Shown here: in pieces, positions 25,889-36,007 of the stretch | Layout of the letters: every line of letters begins with the position of its first letter | Numbering within the stretch: the stretch's first letter is position 1 | From: Polyangium sp. 6x1 | GTDB taxonomy: Bacteria; Myxococcota_A; Polyangia; Polyangiales; Polyangiaceae | Direction of reading: 5' to 3' | Assembly (NCBI RefSeq): GCF_029946515.1 | Contig: NZ_JARZHH010000056.1 | Coordinates: forward strand, 1 to 64,000 | DNA: 64,000 nucleotides | The notes under the pieces: model-generated | Databases searched by the model: none | Seen by the model: the letters and a program-made list of their open reading frames with translations, nothing else | Told to the model about the DNA's origin: nothing | Position numbers and translations under genes: made by a program

Positions 25889-27451
25889 ATGCGCGGGGTC
25901 ATGCAGATTGTCACCGGGGCCGCCCTGATGCTCGTGGGTGCTGCTCTGCGGTTCCTGCGGCTTGGGATGCCGCTGCTCTTCGTTTCTTGCGTCTCGGCAT
26001 GGCTCTTCGGGTGCGGCGCGGCGCGCGTGCCTACGGAGGGGTGGGCGCAGGAGCTGCACGGCAAGAGCGTGTTTCGCGTCTGCCGGCGTCATCCCCGCGT
26101 CGGCCCGAATGCACGCTACTGGTACGAGCTCGGGGATGGAGTGCATCGACCGGCGTTCGAACCGCTCGATAAGCTCCTGGAAAACGCTTCGGTCAAGGGC
26201 GTCTTCGTCTATGACCCCCACGCGCCGCCCGAGAGCCGGAAGCTTTTGGGGCTCGCGTATCAGGATCTGCCCTGCGACGAACCGCCGCCGCCGCCACCAC
26301 CACCACCGCCGCCGGAGAAGATTGCGGCGGAAGAGCCGGACGCCGCGCCGGCCAAGCGCACGACCGTCCAAATTGCGACGCGGACGTCTGCGATGAGGCC
26401 CTGCGACAGGCCGCGGAATAGGCCTCCGGATCAGCGTTTCCTCGGGCAAACGGCTCCGACGCCCGCTCCCGCGCCTGGGATGAGCGTGCCGTGTCCGCCG
26501 CCTCCTCCTGGGAAGACATTTGAGGAACAGAAAGTCAACCTGGCGCGGAGGGACGCCGAGGAGGAGGCGAGGCGCACGGGGGAGCGGATCGGGCGCGAGT
26601 GGGGGGCGACGCTCGGCGGGGCGGCGGAAGCAGCGAGCTCGCTCAACCGCAGTGTCGGCGGGGGGCGCCCCTTCGACGTAGCGCTTTGGAACAACCCCGC
26701 AGGCGCCGACAAGATGCGGGCCGATGTGGCCAGACAACTGAATGCAATCCCGGATCTGCCGACGTACGACGACGAGCAGCTCGCAAAGATCGCCTGGGAG
26801 GGCTTCCTCAAGGGGTATGGAAAAGGCTGGGCGGATGCCGAGGCCAAGTACGCCATCGTGAACGCCCTGGCGGATACCCTTTTGACGCTTGCCACGGCGG
26901 GAGCGGGGGCCCTGGAGACCGCAGGGACGAGGGCGCTGCGGGCGGCTCAGCAGAGGCTACGGAGCATGCCGGTGTTCCTGCCGGCCGGTGCGGGCGGACC
27001 GGGCGGGTTCTTGCGGCGGCCGAAGCTGCCGGGCCCGCCGGCCGCGACCCCGCCGAAGGCAGCGGCGCCGCCCAGCGGGACGACCGTCACGACGACGACG
27101 AAGCCCGTGTCAAGTCCGAACGGCGCGGCGGCGGGGCAGGCGAGGGCGGCAAGACCCCGGAACGCGCACCTCGCGGGCAAGAAGCATCCCGAGACCGGCG
27201 TGCCCTTCGACGCCGAGGGGTATCCGGATTTCAAGGCTGCTGGCGTCGTGAAAAAGGAGGTAAAGATCAACCAGACAGGGAACCGGCCTCGTGATTTCCA
27301 GCTCGCGAACGAGGCAGCGGGACTCGAAGCGACGCCGAAAGACCATACGTGGCACCATCATCAGGACGGGAAGACGATGCAGCTCGTGCCCAAAGACATT
27401 CACAAGGCTACGGGGCATACCGGGGGAGTCGCAAACCACGGGAGACCATGA
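25889..27451 (+). CDS. Polymorphic toxin with C-terminal WHH (HNH/EndoVII-superfamily) nuclease domain
   Basis: A 520-residue protein. A hydrophobic N-terminus ends in a lipobox-like LFGC (Cys42). A region to ~130 follows, then a Pro tract (132-142), a second Pro-rich patch, a helical middle (~215-340) and a Pro/Ala/Thr linker. The last ~75 residues hold GVPFDAEGYPDF, the spacer and WHHHQDGKTMQLVPKDIHKATGHTGG (split: W488, H489-H491, LVP, H at the end). This is the signature of WHH nuclease toxins of the HNH/Endonuclease VII superfamily. ATG 25889 follows GGAGGGGG; an in-frame GTG at 25838 is possible. The next gene starts 2 bp after the stop and encodes the likely immunity protein. Confidence 0.85.
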   Translation: MRGVMQIVTGAALMLVGAALRFLRLGMPLLFVSCVSAWLFGCGAARVPTEGWAQELHGKSVFRVCRRHPRVGPNARYWYELGDGVHRPAFEPLDKLLENASVKGVFVYDPHAPPESRKLLGLAYQDLPCDEPPPPPPPPPPPEKIAAEEPDAAPAKRTTVQIATRTSAMRPCDRPRNRPPDQRFLGQTAPTPAPAPGMSVPCPPPPPGKTFEEQKVNLARRDAEEEARRTGERIGREWGATLGGAAEAASSLNRSVGGGRPFDVALWNNPAGADKMRADVARQLNAIPDLPTYDDEQLAKIAWEGFLKGYGKGWADAEAKYAIVNALADTLLTLATAGAGALETAGTRALRAAQQRLRSMPVFLPAGAGGPGGFLRRPKLPGPPAATPPKAAAPPSGTTVTTTTKPVSSPNGAAAGQARAARPRNAHLAGKKHPETGVPFDAEGYPDFKAAGVVKKEVKINQTGNRPRDFQLANEAAGLEATPKDHTWHHHQDGKTMQLVPKDIHKATGHTGGVANHGRP

Positions 27452-27452
27452 C

Positions 27453-27968
27453 ATGCAAATCCACGACCGCGGAGAACCCCTGAGCGAGCAGTCCCTCCAA
27501 GAGCTGGAGGAGAAACTCGGCGTGCGCCTGCCCGAGCCTTATCGCCGGTTCCTGCAAGAGTACAACGGCGGCCGGCCGGAGCCGGACATCCTCGACATCG
27601 CCGGAGCCCCCTTCGTGGGCGCGGACGTCCACGAGCTCTTCAGCGTCGGAAGCGAGTGCAAATCCGGGGATCTACTGTGGAACAAGGAGATTTTTTCCGA
27701 TCGCATCGCCGATCATCTGCTCCCAATTGGCGACGATTCGGGCGGAAGCCTCTACGGCATCGTCACCAAGGGGGAGGAGCGAGGCTACGTGTACTACTTC
27801 GACTACTATGCGAGCTGGGAACCCTACTTCGTCGCCAGCGACTTCGACTCGTTCCTCCAGCAACTGCGCTCATTTACGCCCAAAGAGCTCGCGGAGATCA
27901 AGGAACTCGCGGCGGCAAACGCGGCGGCGAACGCGGAGGTCATTGACCCCGACAAACCTGTCGAGTAG
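27453..27968 (+). CDS. SMI1/KNR4-family immunity protein
   Basis: A 171-residue cytosolic protein of the SMI1/KNR4 (SUKH) superfamily, the commonest immunity fold for polymorphic nuclease toxins. Visible motifs are LQELEEKLGVRLPEPYRRFL, EYNGGRP, LLPIGDDSGGSLYGI and VYYFDYYASWEPYFVASDFDSFLQQL. The start is 2 bp after the WHH toxin stop, so the two are cotranslated. It should bind and block the toxin's nuclease domain in the producer cell. The C-terminal Ala/Asn tail (AAANAAANAEV) is an extra. Confidence 0.9.
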   Translation: MQIHDRGEPLSEQSLQELEEKLGVRLPEPYRRFLQEYNGGRPEPDILDIAGAPFVGADVHELFSVGSECKSGDLLWNKEIFSDRIADHLLPIGDDSGGSLYGIVTKGEERGYVYYFDYYASWEPYFVASDFDSFLQQLRSFTPKELAEIKELAAANAAANAEVIDPDKPVE

Positions 27969-27984
27969 GGTGCGCGGCAGAGAC

Positions 27985-28668
27985 ATGGTCGACAAACTCG
28001 ACATCGGCCGGACGTACGCGCCGCCCGCCGCGTCGCCGCCCGCCGCGCCCGTCCCCGACGTGATCTCGCCCTACGACAGGATCGTGAGGTTGTCTTTTCC
28101 GGTCGGCGCCGGGATCGGGCTGGTTCTCGGCAGTGTGGTGTATCTCCGGTCCGCCTACGCGCTGGGCTTCTTCAATGCGCAGAAGAACACCCCGTGGATC
28201 ACATGCGTCATCGTGCTCCGCGAGATGGGCCCCGCCTGCGCCATGCTCGCCGCATCCCTCACGGCGGTCCTCGTCCTCCATCGGGCAGGGCGCAGGGCGA
28301 GCGGACCCATCAAGATCGATCACGCGCGCGTGTACCTCGTCCTGGGGACGCTCCCACCCCTCACGGTCGTCACGGCTCCGTTCTGCATCCTTGGCGCCCT
28401 GCTGGTGTGGCTGGCACAATCGTCGGGGACGACGAGCGAATTTTTTACATCCATTCCTGAATCGGGGGTGAGATGGATGGATCCCGTTTACGGCCTGGCC
28501 CAGGCCGCAGGCTGCGGGGTTTTTCTCACGTGCCTGCTCCGCATCGGGGCAAACTGGCTCACGACGAAGAAGCACGGCCTCGCCCTGAAGCTCTTTGTCG
28601 CGTACGCCTCGCTCGCCGTCCCCAATGCTGTGCTACGAGCTATCTTCGCGATCGTGGATCCGGTCTGA
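27985..28668 (+). CDS. Hypothetical multi-pass membrane protein
   Basis: A 227-residue protein with a ~30-residue Pro/Ala-rich cytosolic start and about five hydrophobic helices (SFPVGAGIGLVLGSVVYL; IVLREMGPACAMLAASLTAVLVL; LGTLPPLTVVTAPFCILGALLVWLA; GLAQAAGCGVFLTCLL; FVAYASLAVPNAVLRAI). LREMGP recalls the loop of MlaE permeases, but the remaining topology does not fit. It starts 16 bp after the immunity gene and so belongs to the same operon. It could be a membrane target, second immunity factor or unrelated cargo. An in-frame GTG at 27970 is an alternative start. Confidence 0.65.
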   Translation: MVDKLDIGRTYAPPAASPPAAPVPDVISPYDRIVRLSFPVGAGIGLVLGSVVYLRSAYALGFFNAQKNTPWITCVIVLREMGPACAMLAASLTAVLVLHRAGRRASGPIKIDHARVYLVLGTLPPLTVVTAPFCILGALLVWLAQSSGTTSEFFTSIPESGVRWMDPVYGLAQAAGCGVFLTCLLRIGANWLTTKKHGLALKLFVAYASLAVPNAVLRAIFAIVDPV

Positions 28669-28680
28669 GTCGCTCCCACT

Positions 28681-30027
28681 TCATGACGCCCGGCGCTCCA
28701 TGACGAGCGGCATCCCGCGGGAAGGCGCAATCGTCACCCCGCGACGCACCTCGCGCACCTTGCCGAACAGCGGCAGCCGCAGCTCCGCGCGCGCGAGGAT
28801 CGTAGCGAGGATCATCTTCATTTCATAGAGCGCGAAGGCCATGCCGATGCAGCGGCGGATGCCGCCGCCGAACGGGAGCCACTCGTGCGGCGCGAATCGC
28901 TGGCGCAGGAAACGATCCGGATCGAAGCGCGTGGGATCCGGGTAGAGATCGGGCCTGCGGTGAATGAGGTAAATCGAGACGAGGACGGGCGTGCCGCGGT
29001 CGAGGTCATAACCGCCGATGCGCGCGGGCCGCTGGAGGACGCGGCCGACCATCGGGACCACGGGTTGCAGCCGCAAGGCCTCCCGCACCGTCGCGTCGAG
29101 CAGCGCGCAGCGGGCAATACGCTCGGGCGCGAGGCCCGGCAGCGCGCCCTCCGTTTCGAGCTCGCGGACGAGGCGCGCGCCGAGGCTCTTCGAGGCGAGG
29201 ATCCACCGAAGCCCCCAGGAGAGCGCGGTCGCCGTGGTCTCGTGGCCCGCCGCGAGCAGGGTCATGAGCTCGTCGCGCAGCTCGCTGTCGGTCATGGGCT
29301 CGCCTTGCTCGTCGCGTGCGTCGAGCAGGAGCGAGAGAATGTCGTCCCCCCGCTCGCCCGAGGCCCGGCGGCGCCGGATTTCCCCATAAAGCATTTCGTC
29401 GGCCTCGCGGAGGGCCCGCGCCAGGGTGTTCCAGCGCGTGAGCGGGCCGAGGTCTCTCTGGAACCACGGCAAAAGGAACATCGGGTTCGTCGCGAGCTCG
29501 AGGATCCCCACGAGGCGCTCACGCAATCGGTGGAAGAGCTCGCCCTCGTCGATGCCGAAGACGACCCGCAAGATGACGTCGAGCGTGATCGCCTGGAGGC
29601 GGTCGTGCACCGGGAAACGCTCGCGCTCGGGCCAGGTGGCGATCGAGGCCTCGGTGAGGGCGATCATGCGCGCGCCGTAGGACGACATGCGCTCGCCGTG
29701 CAGGGGAGGCATGAGCAGCTTTCGCTGGCGCAGGTGCTCTTTGCCGTCGAGCAGGAGGAGCGAGGTTTTCCCGAGGATCGGGCCGAGCACCGCGTTGATC
29801 TGCCCCGCATGCGCGTCGTCCGCGCCAAGCGCAAAGATTTCCTTCGCGGCGTCGGGGTGGTGAAAGACCACCGCGGGCGTCGGCATGGCCGGAAACCGGA
29901 GGGTGAAGCCCTCCGGATACCGCTTGCCCATGGCGTCGAGGAAGGGGAACGGGCGGTAGAGGTAAGGCAGGAGGGTGAGGGCCGGGGGCAGGGGGAGTCC
30001 GGGTAAGCGGCGCATGAGGCGCAGCAT
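28681..30027 (-). CDS. Cytochrome P450
   Basis: A 448-residue soluble haem-thiolate monooxygenase. I-helix oxygen-activation motif AGHETT (260-265), ExxR pair Glu316/Arg319, PERF-like FDPDRF (368-373) and the haem loop FGGGIRRCIG with axial Cys393 are all intact. It resembles the bacterial CYP class with a PxxFxP-type N-terminus and no membrane anchor. Redox partner genes are not adjacent, although an MDR reductase starts 90 bp away in divergent orientation. ATG 30027 and 30015 are both possible; neither has a clear ribosome binding site. The substrate is unknown. Confidence 0.93.
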   Translation of the reverse strand: MLRLMRRLPGLPLPPALTLLPYLYRPFPFLDAMGKRYPEGFTLRFPAMPTPAVVFHHPDAAKEIFALGADDAHAGQINAVLGPILGKTSLLLLDGKEHLRQRKLLMPPLHGERMSSYGARMIALTEASIATWPERERFPVHDRLQAITLDVILRVVFGIDEGELFHRLRERLVGILELATNPMFLLPWFQRDLGPLTRWNTLARALREADEMLYGEIRRRRASGERGDDILSLLLDARDEQGEPMTDSELRDELMTLLAAGHETTATALSWGLRWILASKSLGARLVRELETEGALPGLAPERIARCALLDATVREALRLQPVVPMVGRVLQRPARIGGYDLDRGTPVLVSIYLIHRRPDLYPDPTRFDPDRFLRQRFAPHEWLPFGGGIRRCIGMAFALYEMKMILATILARAELRLPLFGKVREVRRGVTIAPSRGMPLVMERRAS

Positions 30028-30117
30028 AGGGGGGATCGCGGCGGAGGGAAGGGGGGCGCGTGGGCCGTTGCTCGAGGCCCGCCGGCCGGATAGGGTGCGC
30101 CGCGAGAGGAGCAGACG

Positions 30118-31131
30118 ATGACCGAAGTGAACCGTTCCTGGCGGCTCGCCGCGCGGCCCGCGGGGATGATCAAGGATAGCGATTTCACCTGGCACGAGGA
30201 GGCGTTGCCCGCGGAGCTCGGGCCGGGGCAGATCCTCGTCGAGACGCTTTATCTTTCGGTGGATCCGACGCAGCGGATCTGGATCGAGCGCGACTCGTAC
30301 CTGCCGGCCGTGGCGATCGGCGAGGTCGTGCGCGCGGGCGGCGTCGCGCGCGTGCTTCGATCGAGCCTGGCCGGGTTTTCGCCGGGGGATCTCGTGTACG
30401 GGATGACGGGGTGGCAAACACACGCCGTGATCGAGCCGTCGATCCGCGGGCCGCGGAAGCTGCCGGACGGCGTGGCGCCGACGATGGCGGTTTCGCTCCT
30501 CGGGCTCACGGGGCTCACCGCGTATTTCGGGCTGCTCGACGTGGGGCAGGCGAAGGAAGGGGAGACGGTCGTCGTCTCGGGCGCCGCAGGCGCGACGGGC
30601 AATGCGGCGGGGCAGATCGCCAAGGTGAAGGGTTGTCGGGTCGTTGGGATCGCGGGCGGCGCGCAGAAGTGCGCGTGGATCAAGGACGAGCTCGGGTTCG
30701 ACGCGGCGATCGATTACAAATCCGAGGACGTCTCCAAGCGGCTGGGCGAGCTCTGCCCGAACGGCATCGACGTCTATTTCGACAACGTCGGCGGCTCCAT
30801 CCTGGAGGCCGCGCTCTCGCACCTCGCCATGCGCGGTCGGGTCGTGCTCTGCGGCTCGATCGGCGATTACAACAACGCCGCGGGCTCGGCCGGGCCGCGC
30901 AACTTGATGAACCTCATCATGAAGCGCGGCCGTCTGGAGGGCTTCCTCGTGACCGACTACGCGGCCCGGTTCGGCGAGGCCATCGGCGATCTCGCGCGGT
31001 GGGCGGCCGAGGGCCGCATCAAGGATCGCGTCGACGTCGTGGAGGGCCTCGAGAACGCGCCCGGCGCGCTCCGGCGCCTCTTCACCGGGGCGAACACGGG
31101 CAAACAGCTCGTCAAGGTGGCGGCCGGCTGA
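30118..31131 (+). CDS. NADP-dependent MDR oxidoreductase (leukotriene B4 dehydrogenase-like)
   Basis: A 337-residue medium-chain reductase lacking zinc, of the curcumin reductase/alkenal double-bond reductase type. The N-terminal segment (NRSWRLAARPAGM, LYLSVDPTQRIWI) is diagnostic of the group. The Rossmann motif VSGAAGATGNAAGQIAK (AxxGxxG), VYFDNVGGSILEAAL and GRVVLCGSIGDYN follow. It reduces alpha,beta-unsaturated carbonyls with NADPH. GAGAGGAG precedes ATG 30118. It is divergent from the P450. Confidence 0.92.
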   Translation: MTEVNRSWRLAARPAGMIKDSDFTWHEEALPAELGPGQILVETLYLSVDPTQRIWIERDSYLPAVAIGEVVRAGGVARVLRSSLAGFSPGDLVYGMTGWQTHAVIEPSIRGPRKLPDGVAPTMAVSLLGLTGLTAYFGLLDVGQAKEGETVVVSGAAGATGNAAGQIAKVKGCRVVGIAGGAQKCAWIKDELGFDAAIDYKSEDVSKRLGELCPNGIDVYFDNVGGSILEAALSHLAMRGRVVLCGSIGDYNNAAGSAGPRNLMNLIMKRGRLEGFLVTDYAARFGEAIGDLARWAAEGRIKDRVDVVEGLENAPGALRRLFTGANTGKQLVKVAAG

Positions 31132-31138
31132 GCCCATC

Positions 31139-31207
31139 CGCGGGGACGCGCGCCCTGCCTCGCAGGGTTTCGGCGCGTCCCCGCGTAGGGAGCCCGGCTC
31201 GGGCTCC
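31139..31207. terminator. Two strong consecutive hairpins after the MDR gene
   Basis: The first has 13-bp perfect arms (31139-31151 with 31173-31185) enclosing an inner CCCTG/CAGGG. The second has 8-bp arms GGAGCCCG/CGGGCTCC with a 3-nt loop (31189-31207). No T-run follows. They probably end MDR transcription or fold in the leader of the exporter operon that starts at 31225. Confidence 0.55.
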
Positions 31208-31224
31208 GTCCAAGGGGAACGATC

Positions 31225-32530
31225 ATGACATCTCCTCGAACCAACGAGCCGGCCGGCGGGGATCCCGAGGTCCTCCGGGTCGTCGCGCGGGGCAAACGGC
31301 GAACGCTCCCGTGGGTGCTGCTCGCCGCCGTCCTCGTCGCCGGCGGCGGTGGCGGTTTTTACGCCTGGAAGAAGAAGACCACCGCCGCCGCGGAGGGCAC
31401 GAAGTACCAGTCGCAGAAGGTCGAGCGCGGCGACCTCCGGGTGACCGTCACGGCCACCGGCACGCTGAAGGCGCGGAACACCGTCGAGGTCGGCGCGGAG
31501 ATCACGGGCCGCGTCCTCGAGGTCCACGTCAATTTCAACGACAAGGTGACGAAGGGCCAGATCCTCGCCGAGATCGACACCGAGCAATACACGGCGCGTG
31601 TCGAGGAGGTGTCGGCGCAGGTCAACTCGGCGAGCGCCTCGCTCGTCAACGCGCGCGCCACGGCCAACGAGGCCAAGCAGAAACTCACGCGGGCCGAGGC
31701 GATGCTGGCCCAGGGGCTCGCGCCGGCGCAGGACGTGGAGACGGCGCAAGCGAACTACAAGCGCGCCGAGGCGCAGGTGGCGTCGGCGTCCTCGCAGGTG
31801 ACGCTCGCCCAGGCGTCGATGAAGGTGGCCAAGACGAACCTTTCGAAGGCGGTCATTCGCTCGCCGATCGACGGGATCGTGCTGAACCGCGCGGTCGAGC
31901 CGGGCCAGACCGTGACGTCGGGCCTGCAGACGCCGGTGCTCTTCGTGCTCGCGGCGGACCTCGGTCAGCTCCAGCTCAACGTGCAGGTCGACGAGGCCGA
32001 CGTGGGCGCGGTGAAGGAAGGGCAGGAGGCGAGCTTCACGGTCGACGCGTACGCGCAGCAGTCGTTCGCGTCGAAGGTGCTCGCCGTGAAGAACATGCCG
32101 ACGACGGGGACGACGGTCGTCACGTACGAGGCGTGGCTCTCGGTCGACAATGCAAAGGGATTGCTCCGGCCCGGCATGACGGCGACGGCGACGGTCGTGG
32201 TCGACGAGCGCAAGAGCGTGCTGCTCGTCTCGAATGCGGCCTTGCGGTTCAATCCGAACCGGAAGTCGAGCTCGCAGCAGCAGCAGGGCATCTCGGTCAA
32301 TCAATTCCTTCCCATGGGCGGCCGGCCGGGCGGGATGGGGGGGCAGCAGCAAAAGCGTCCGGGCGGCACGGGCGCGCCGGCGCGTGAGCCTGCGCTCTGG
32401 CTGCCGACGGGCGGCGAGCCCCGCCGCGTGAAGGTGGAGGTCGGCGCGACGGACGGCATTCGCACGGAGGTTCGCTCGGACGAGATCAACGAGGGGACCG
32501 ACATCGTGGTGAGCATGACCGAGGCGCCGC

Positions 32531-32538
<8 letters not shown>
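31225..32538 (+). CDS. MacA/HlyD-type periplasmic adaptor
   Basis: A 437-residue membrane-fusion protein. Residues ~1-28 are cytosolic and one helix follows (LPWVLLAAVLVAGGGGGFYAW). A split biotinyl-lipoyl domain is visible (VGAEITGRVLEVHVNFNDKVTKGQ; KAVIRSPIDGIVLNRAVEPGQTV). Between the halves is a coiled-coil hairpin (~125-190), with beta-barrel and membrane-proximal domains after. A Gln/Gly-rich insertion (SSSQQQQG, GGRPGGMGGQQQK) near residues 350-385 is unusual. It overlaps the ATPase gene by 8 bp. It links the inner-membrane MacB-like pair to the TolC-like protein in a tripartite exporter. Confidence 0.92.
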
Positions 32539-33264
<726 letters not shown>

Positions 33265-33265
<1 letters not shown>

Positions 33266-34470
33266 TGCTGTGGGCCACCTTGATCATGTCCCTGCGCGAG
33301 GTGCGGAAAAACGCGCTTCGTTCGTTCTTGACGATGCTCGGCATCATGATCGGTGTCGGCGCGGTCATCGCGATGGTGACGATCGGCGAGGGCGCGACGC
33401 AGAAGGTACGCAGCGACGTTGGCGCGCTCGGCGAGAACATGCTCGTCGTCTCGCCCGGCGCGGCGCGGCGCGGGCCGGAGCGCACGGCGGGCAATCCCTT
33501 CCAGAAGGACGACGTCGAGGCGATCGAGCGCGAGGTGACCGGGATCAAGGCCCTGTCGCCGACGGCGCAATCGAACACCACGGTCGTGGTCGGCAACCAG
33601 AACTGGCCGACGAGCGTGATCGGCGTCGACGAGGGGTATTTCGAGGTCCGCGGCTACAAGATCGAAATGGGGCGGAGTTTTTCCGAGGTCGAGGCCGCCT
33701 CGGGCACCCCGGTGTGCATCATCGGAAAGACGGTCCGGGACAACCTGTTTCCCGGGGCGATGCCGATGGGCCAGCGCATCCGCGTGAAGCAGGTCTCCTG
33801 CCTCGTCGTCGGCTTGCTCGCGTCGAAGGGGCAGGCGGCGATGGGCGGCGATCAGGACGACGTGGTCTTGATGCCGCTCCGCGCGTTCCAGCGGCGCATC
33901 GCGGGCAACAACAACATCAGCTCGGTGTATCTGCAGGTGGAGGACGCGCAGGCGACGTCCTCGGTGCAGGCGCAGGTGGAGGACCTTCTGCGCGAGCGGC
34001 GGCGCATCCAGCCCGGCGCCGTCGACGATTTCAACGTGCGCAACATGCAGGAGATCGCCGATACGATGAGCAGCGTCACGGCGTCGATGACGGGCCTGCT
34101 CGGCGGCATCGCGGCCGTGAGCCTGCTCGTCGGCGGCATCGGCATCATGAACATCATGCTCGTGAGCGTCACCGAGCGGACGCGCGAGGTCGGGACGCGG
34201 CTCGCGATCGGGGCGCTCGCGAGCGAGGTGCTCTTGCAGTTCCTCGTGGAGGCGGTGGTGCTCGCGCTCCTCGGCGGGATCCTCGGGATCCTCTTCGGGC
34301 TCTCGCTCTCGTATGCGGCGACGCAGAGTTTGTCGCTCCCGTTCGTCATCTCGCCGGGCACGGTGGCCGGGGCCTTCGCGTTCTCCGCGGCCGTCGGCGT
34401 CATCTTCGGGTATCTGCCGGCGCGCAAGGCGGCGCGCCTCAACCCCATCGAGGCATTGCGTCATGAATAG
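33265..34470 (+). CDS. MacB-type ABC exporter permease
   Basis: A 401-residue inner-membrane permease. TM1 lies near residues 20-42 ([21 protein letters not shown]), a periplasmic MacB domain spans ~45-270 ([17 protein letters not shown], GSxF-like [13 protein letters not shown]), and three C-terminal helices follow, with the cytosolic motif [15 protein letters not shown] between TM2 and TM3. It ends in [12 protein letters not shown], typical of the family. It overlaps both neighbours (ATPase by one base, TolC-like gene by 8 bp). Export substrate unknown; drugs, peptides or lipids are usual. Confidence 0.94.
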
Positions 34471-36004
34471 AACGTCGAAATGGTGCGTCGCCGCGTGCTC
34501 GTTCGCGCTCGCCTTCTCCGCCGTGGACGCGTCCGCCCAGCAAACACAGGCGAACGCGACGAGCCGTCCGGGCTCGCCCATCATCCACGAGATCAGGGAG
34601 AACGACGTGGTCACGCTCGTGCTCCGGTACAACCCCGACGTCGCGTCGGCGATCCTCTCGGAGAAGCAGGCGGCGGCCCTGGTGCGGGCGCAGGAGGTGC
34701 GGTATCCGTTCGTGCTCTCGGCGAACGGGGGATACACGCACAGCGCGTCGCCCGCGCTCGGGCGTGATGGTCAGGTCGCGGTCGGCGAGCGTGACGTCTT
34801 CTCGCTGAACGCGGCGCTGCGGAAGGACTTCGCGACCGGCACGGTGGTGTCGCTCTCGGTCCAGAGCAGCCGGAGCTCGACGTCGAACCCCGTCGGTGAG
34901 CTCGTCACGGCGGGCGCGGCGGGCGTCGGGTATTCCATGTCGACGCGGCTCTCGCTCACGCAGCCCATTCTCCGCGGCGCCGGGACGCGGATCGGCGAGG
35001 CTGGGCTGCGGGCCGCGGAGCTCGATCGGACCGCGGCGCAACAGGGGCGCGAGCGCGTGGCGAGCGAGGTCGTGCGCGACGCGCTCACGTCGTACTGGGA
35101 GCTCTGGTATGCGTCGCGCGCGCTCACCATCGAGCTCGCCGCGCGGGACCTCGCGAAGGCCGAGCGCGACGCGGCCGATCAGCGGCGCGAGAAAGGCGCG
35201 CTTTCGGCCGTCGACGTCCTCTCGTACGACACGCGCGTCGCGACGCTCGGCGAGTCGGTCACGTCGGCGGAGCTCACCGAGTATCAGCGCGGGCTCGAGC
35301 TCTCCCAGCTGCTCGCCAACATCGATCCGAACGTGCGCCTGCGCGCGGCCGGCAGCCCCGAGGATCCGCCGGTGCCGACCGTCGCGGAGGTCGAGAAGGC
35401 GCTCGGCGCGATGTCGCCGGAGCTCAAGGAGCTCGAGGCGCGCGTCGCCTCGGCCGAGTCGCGCGCGCAGGTGGCGGGCGACGCGTATCGACCGCGGTTC
35501 GACGTCGAGGGATACGTGGAGCTGCGTGGCCTCGGCAATGGCAGCATCGCCCCGGCGTTCGCGCAGATCGGGACGTTCGGCGCCGTCGGCGGGTATGTGG
35601 GGTTCCTGTTCGAGACGCCGCTCACGACCGCGCGGGAATCGGCGGAGGTCGAGAATGCGCGCATCAACGCGCAGATGTCGAAGAACCAGCTCGAATCCGC
35701 GCGCACCCGGGTCCGCATCGTCGCGATTCGACTCGTCGCGCAGCTCGAAGCCGCGGAGGCCCGGCGCGCGGCGGCGGCGCAGACGGTGGTCATCGCCGAG
35801 AAGCAGCTCGAAGCCGAGCGCGCGCGCTTCGCGCTCGGCGCGTCCACGCCGCTCCAGGTGCAGCAAGCCGAGGACACGGTGCGCACCTCGCGCTTGCGCG
35901 TCGCGCGCGCGACGGTGGATCGGGTCGAGGCCGCGCTCCAGCTCGATCATGCGATCGGCCGCATCGCGGCGCGGGTCGGCGGCGGAACCACGCCGGAGAA
36001 GTGA
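34463..36004 (+). CDS. TolC-family outer-membrane efflux protein
   Basis: A 513-residue secreted protein with a signal peptide ([25 protein letters not shown]). It shows the two-fold TolC repeat: each half has a long helical hairpin and a beta-barrel stretch ([33 protein letters not shown]). [19 protein letters not shown] is the typical pre-C-terminal helix. As fourth gene of the adaptor-ATPase-permease-TolC operon it completes the envelope-spanning channel. ATG 34463 lies inside the permease gene's last codons. Confidence 0.92.
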   Translation: MNRTSKWCVAACSFALAFSAVDASAQQTQANATSRPGSPIIHEIRENDVVTLVLRYNPDVASAILSEKQAAALVRAQEVRYPFVLSANGGYTHSASPALGRDGQVAVGERDVFSLNAALRKDFATGTVVSLSVQSSRSSTSNPVGELVTAGAAGVGYSMSTRLSLTQPILRGAGTRIGEAGLRAAELDRTAAQQGRERVASEVVRDALTSYWELWYASRALTIELAARDLAKAERDAADQRREKGALSAVDVLSYDTRVATLGESVTSAELTEYQRGLELSQLLANIDPNVRLRAAGSPEDPPVPTVAEVEKALGAMSPELKELEARVASAESRAQVAGDAYRPRFDVEGYVELRGLGNGSIAPAFAQIGTFGAVGGYVGFLFETPLTTARESAEVENARINAQMSKNQLESARTRVRIVAIRLVAQLEAAEARRAAAAQTVVIAEKQLEAERARFALGASTPLQVQQAEDTVRTSRLRVARATVDRVEAALQLDHAIGRIAARVGGGTTPEK

Positions 36005-36007
36005 ACG

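Noticed and set aside
23132-26737. 1201-residue minus-strand frame containing the DUF3160 protein
   Set aside because: Only the part from 25369 has a signal peptide, ribosome binding site and family match. The upstream 456 codons are Arg/Pro-rich and antisense to the toxin gene.
27985-28668. MlaE-type permease
   Set aside because: Only the short LREMGP segment resembles MlaE; helix number, length and the absence of Mla partners do not fit.
28681-32352. 1223-residue minus-strand frame containing the P450
   Set aside because: P450 homology begins at ~30027. The rest is antisense to the MDR and adaptor genes and is typical shadow composition.
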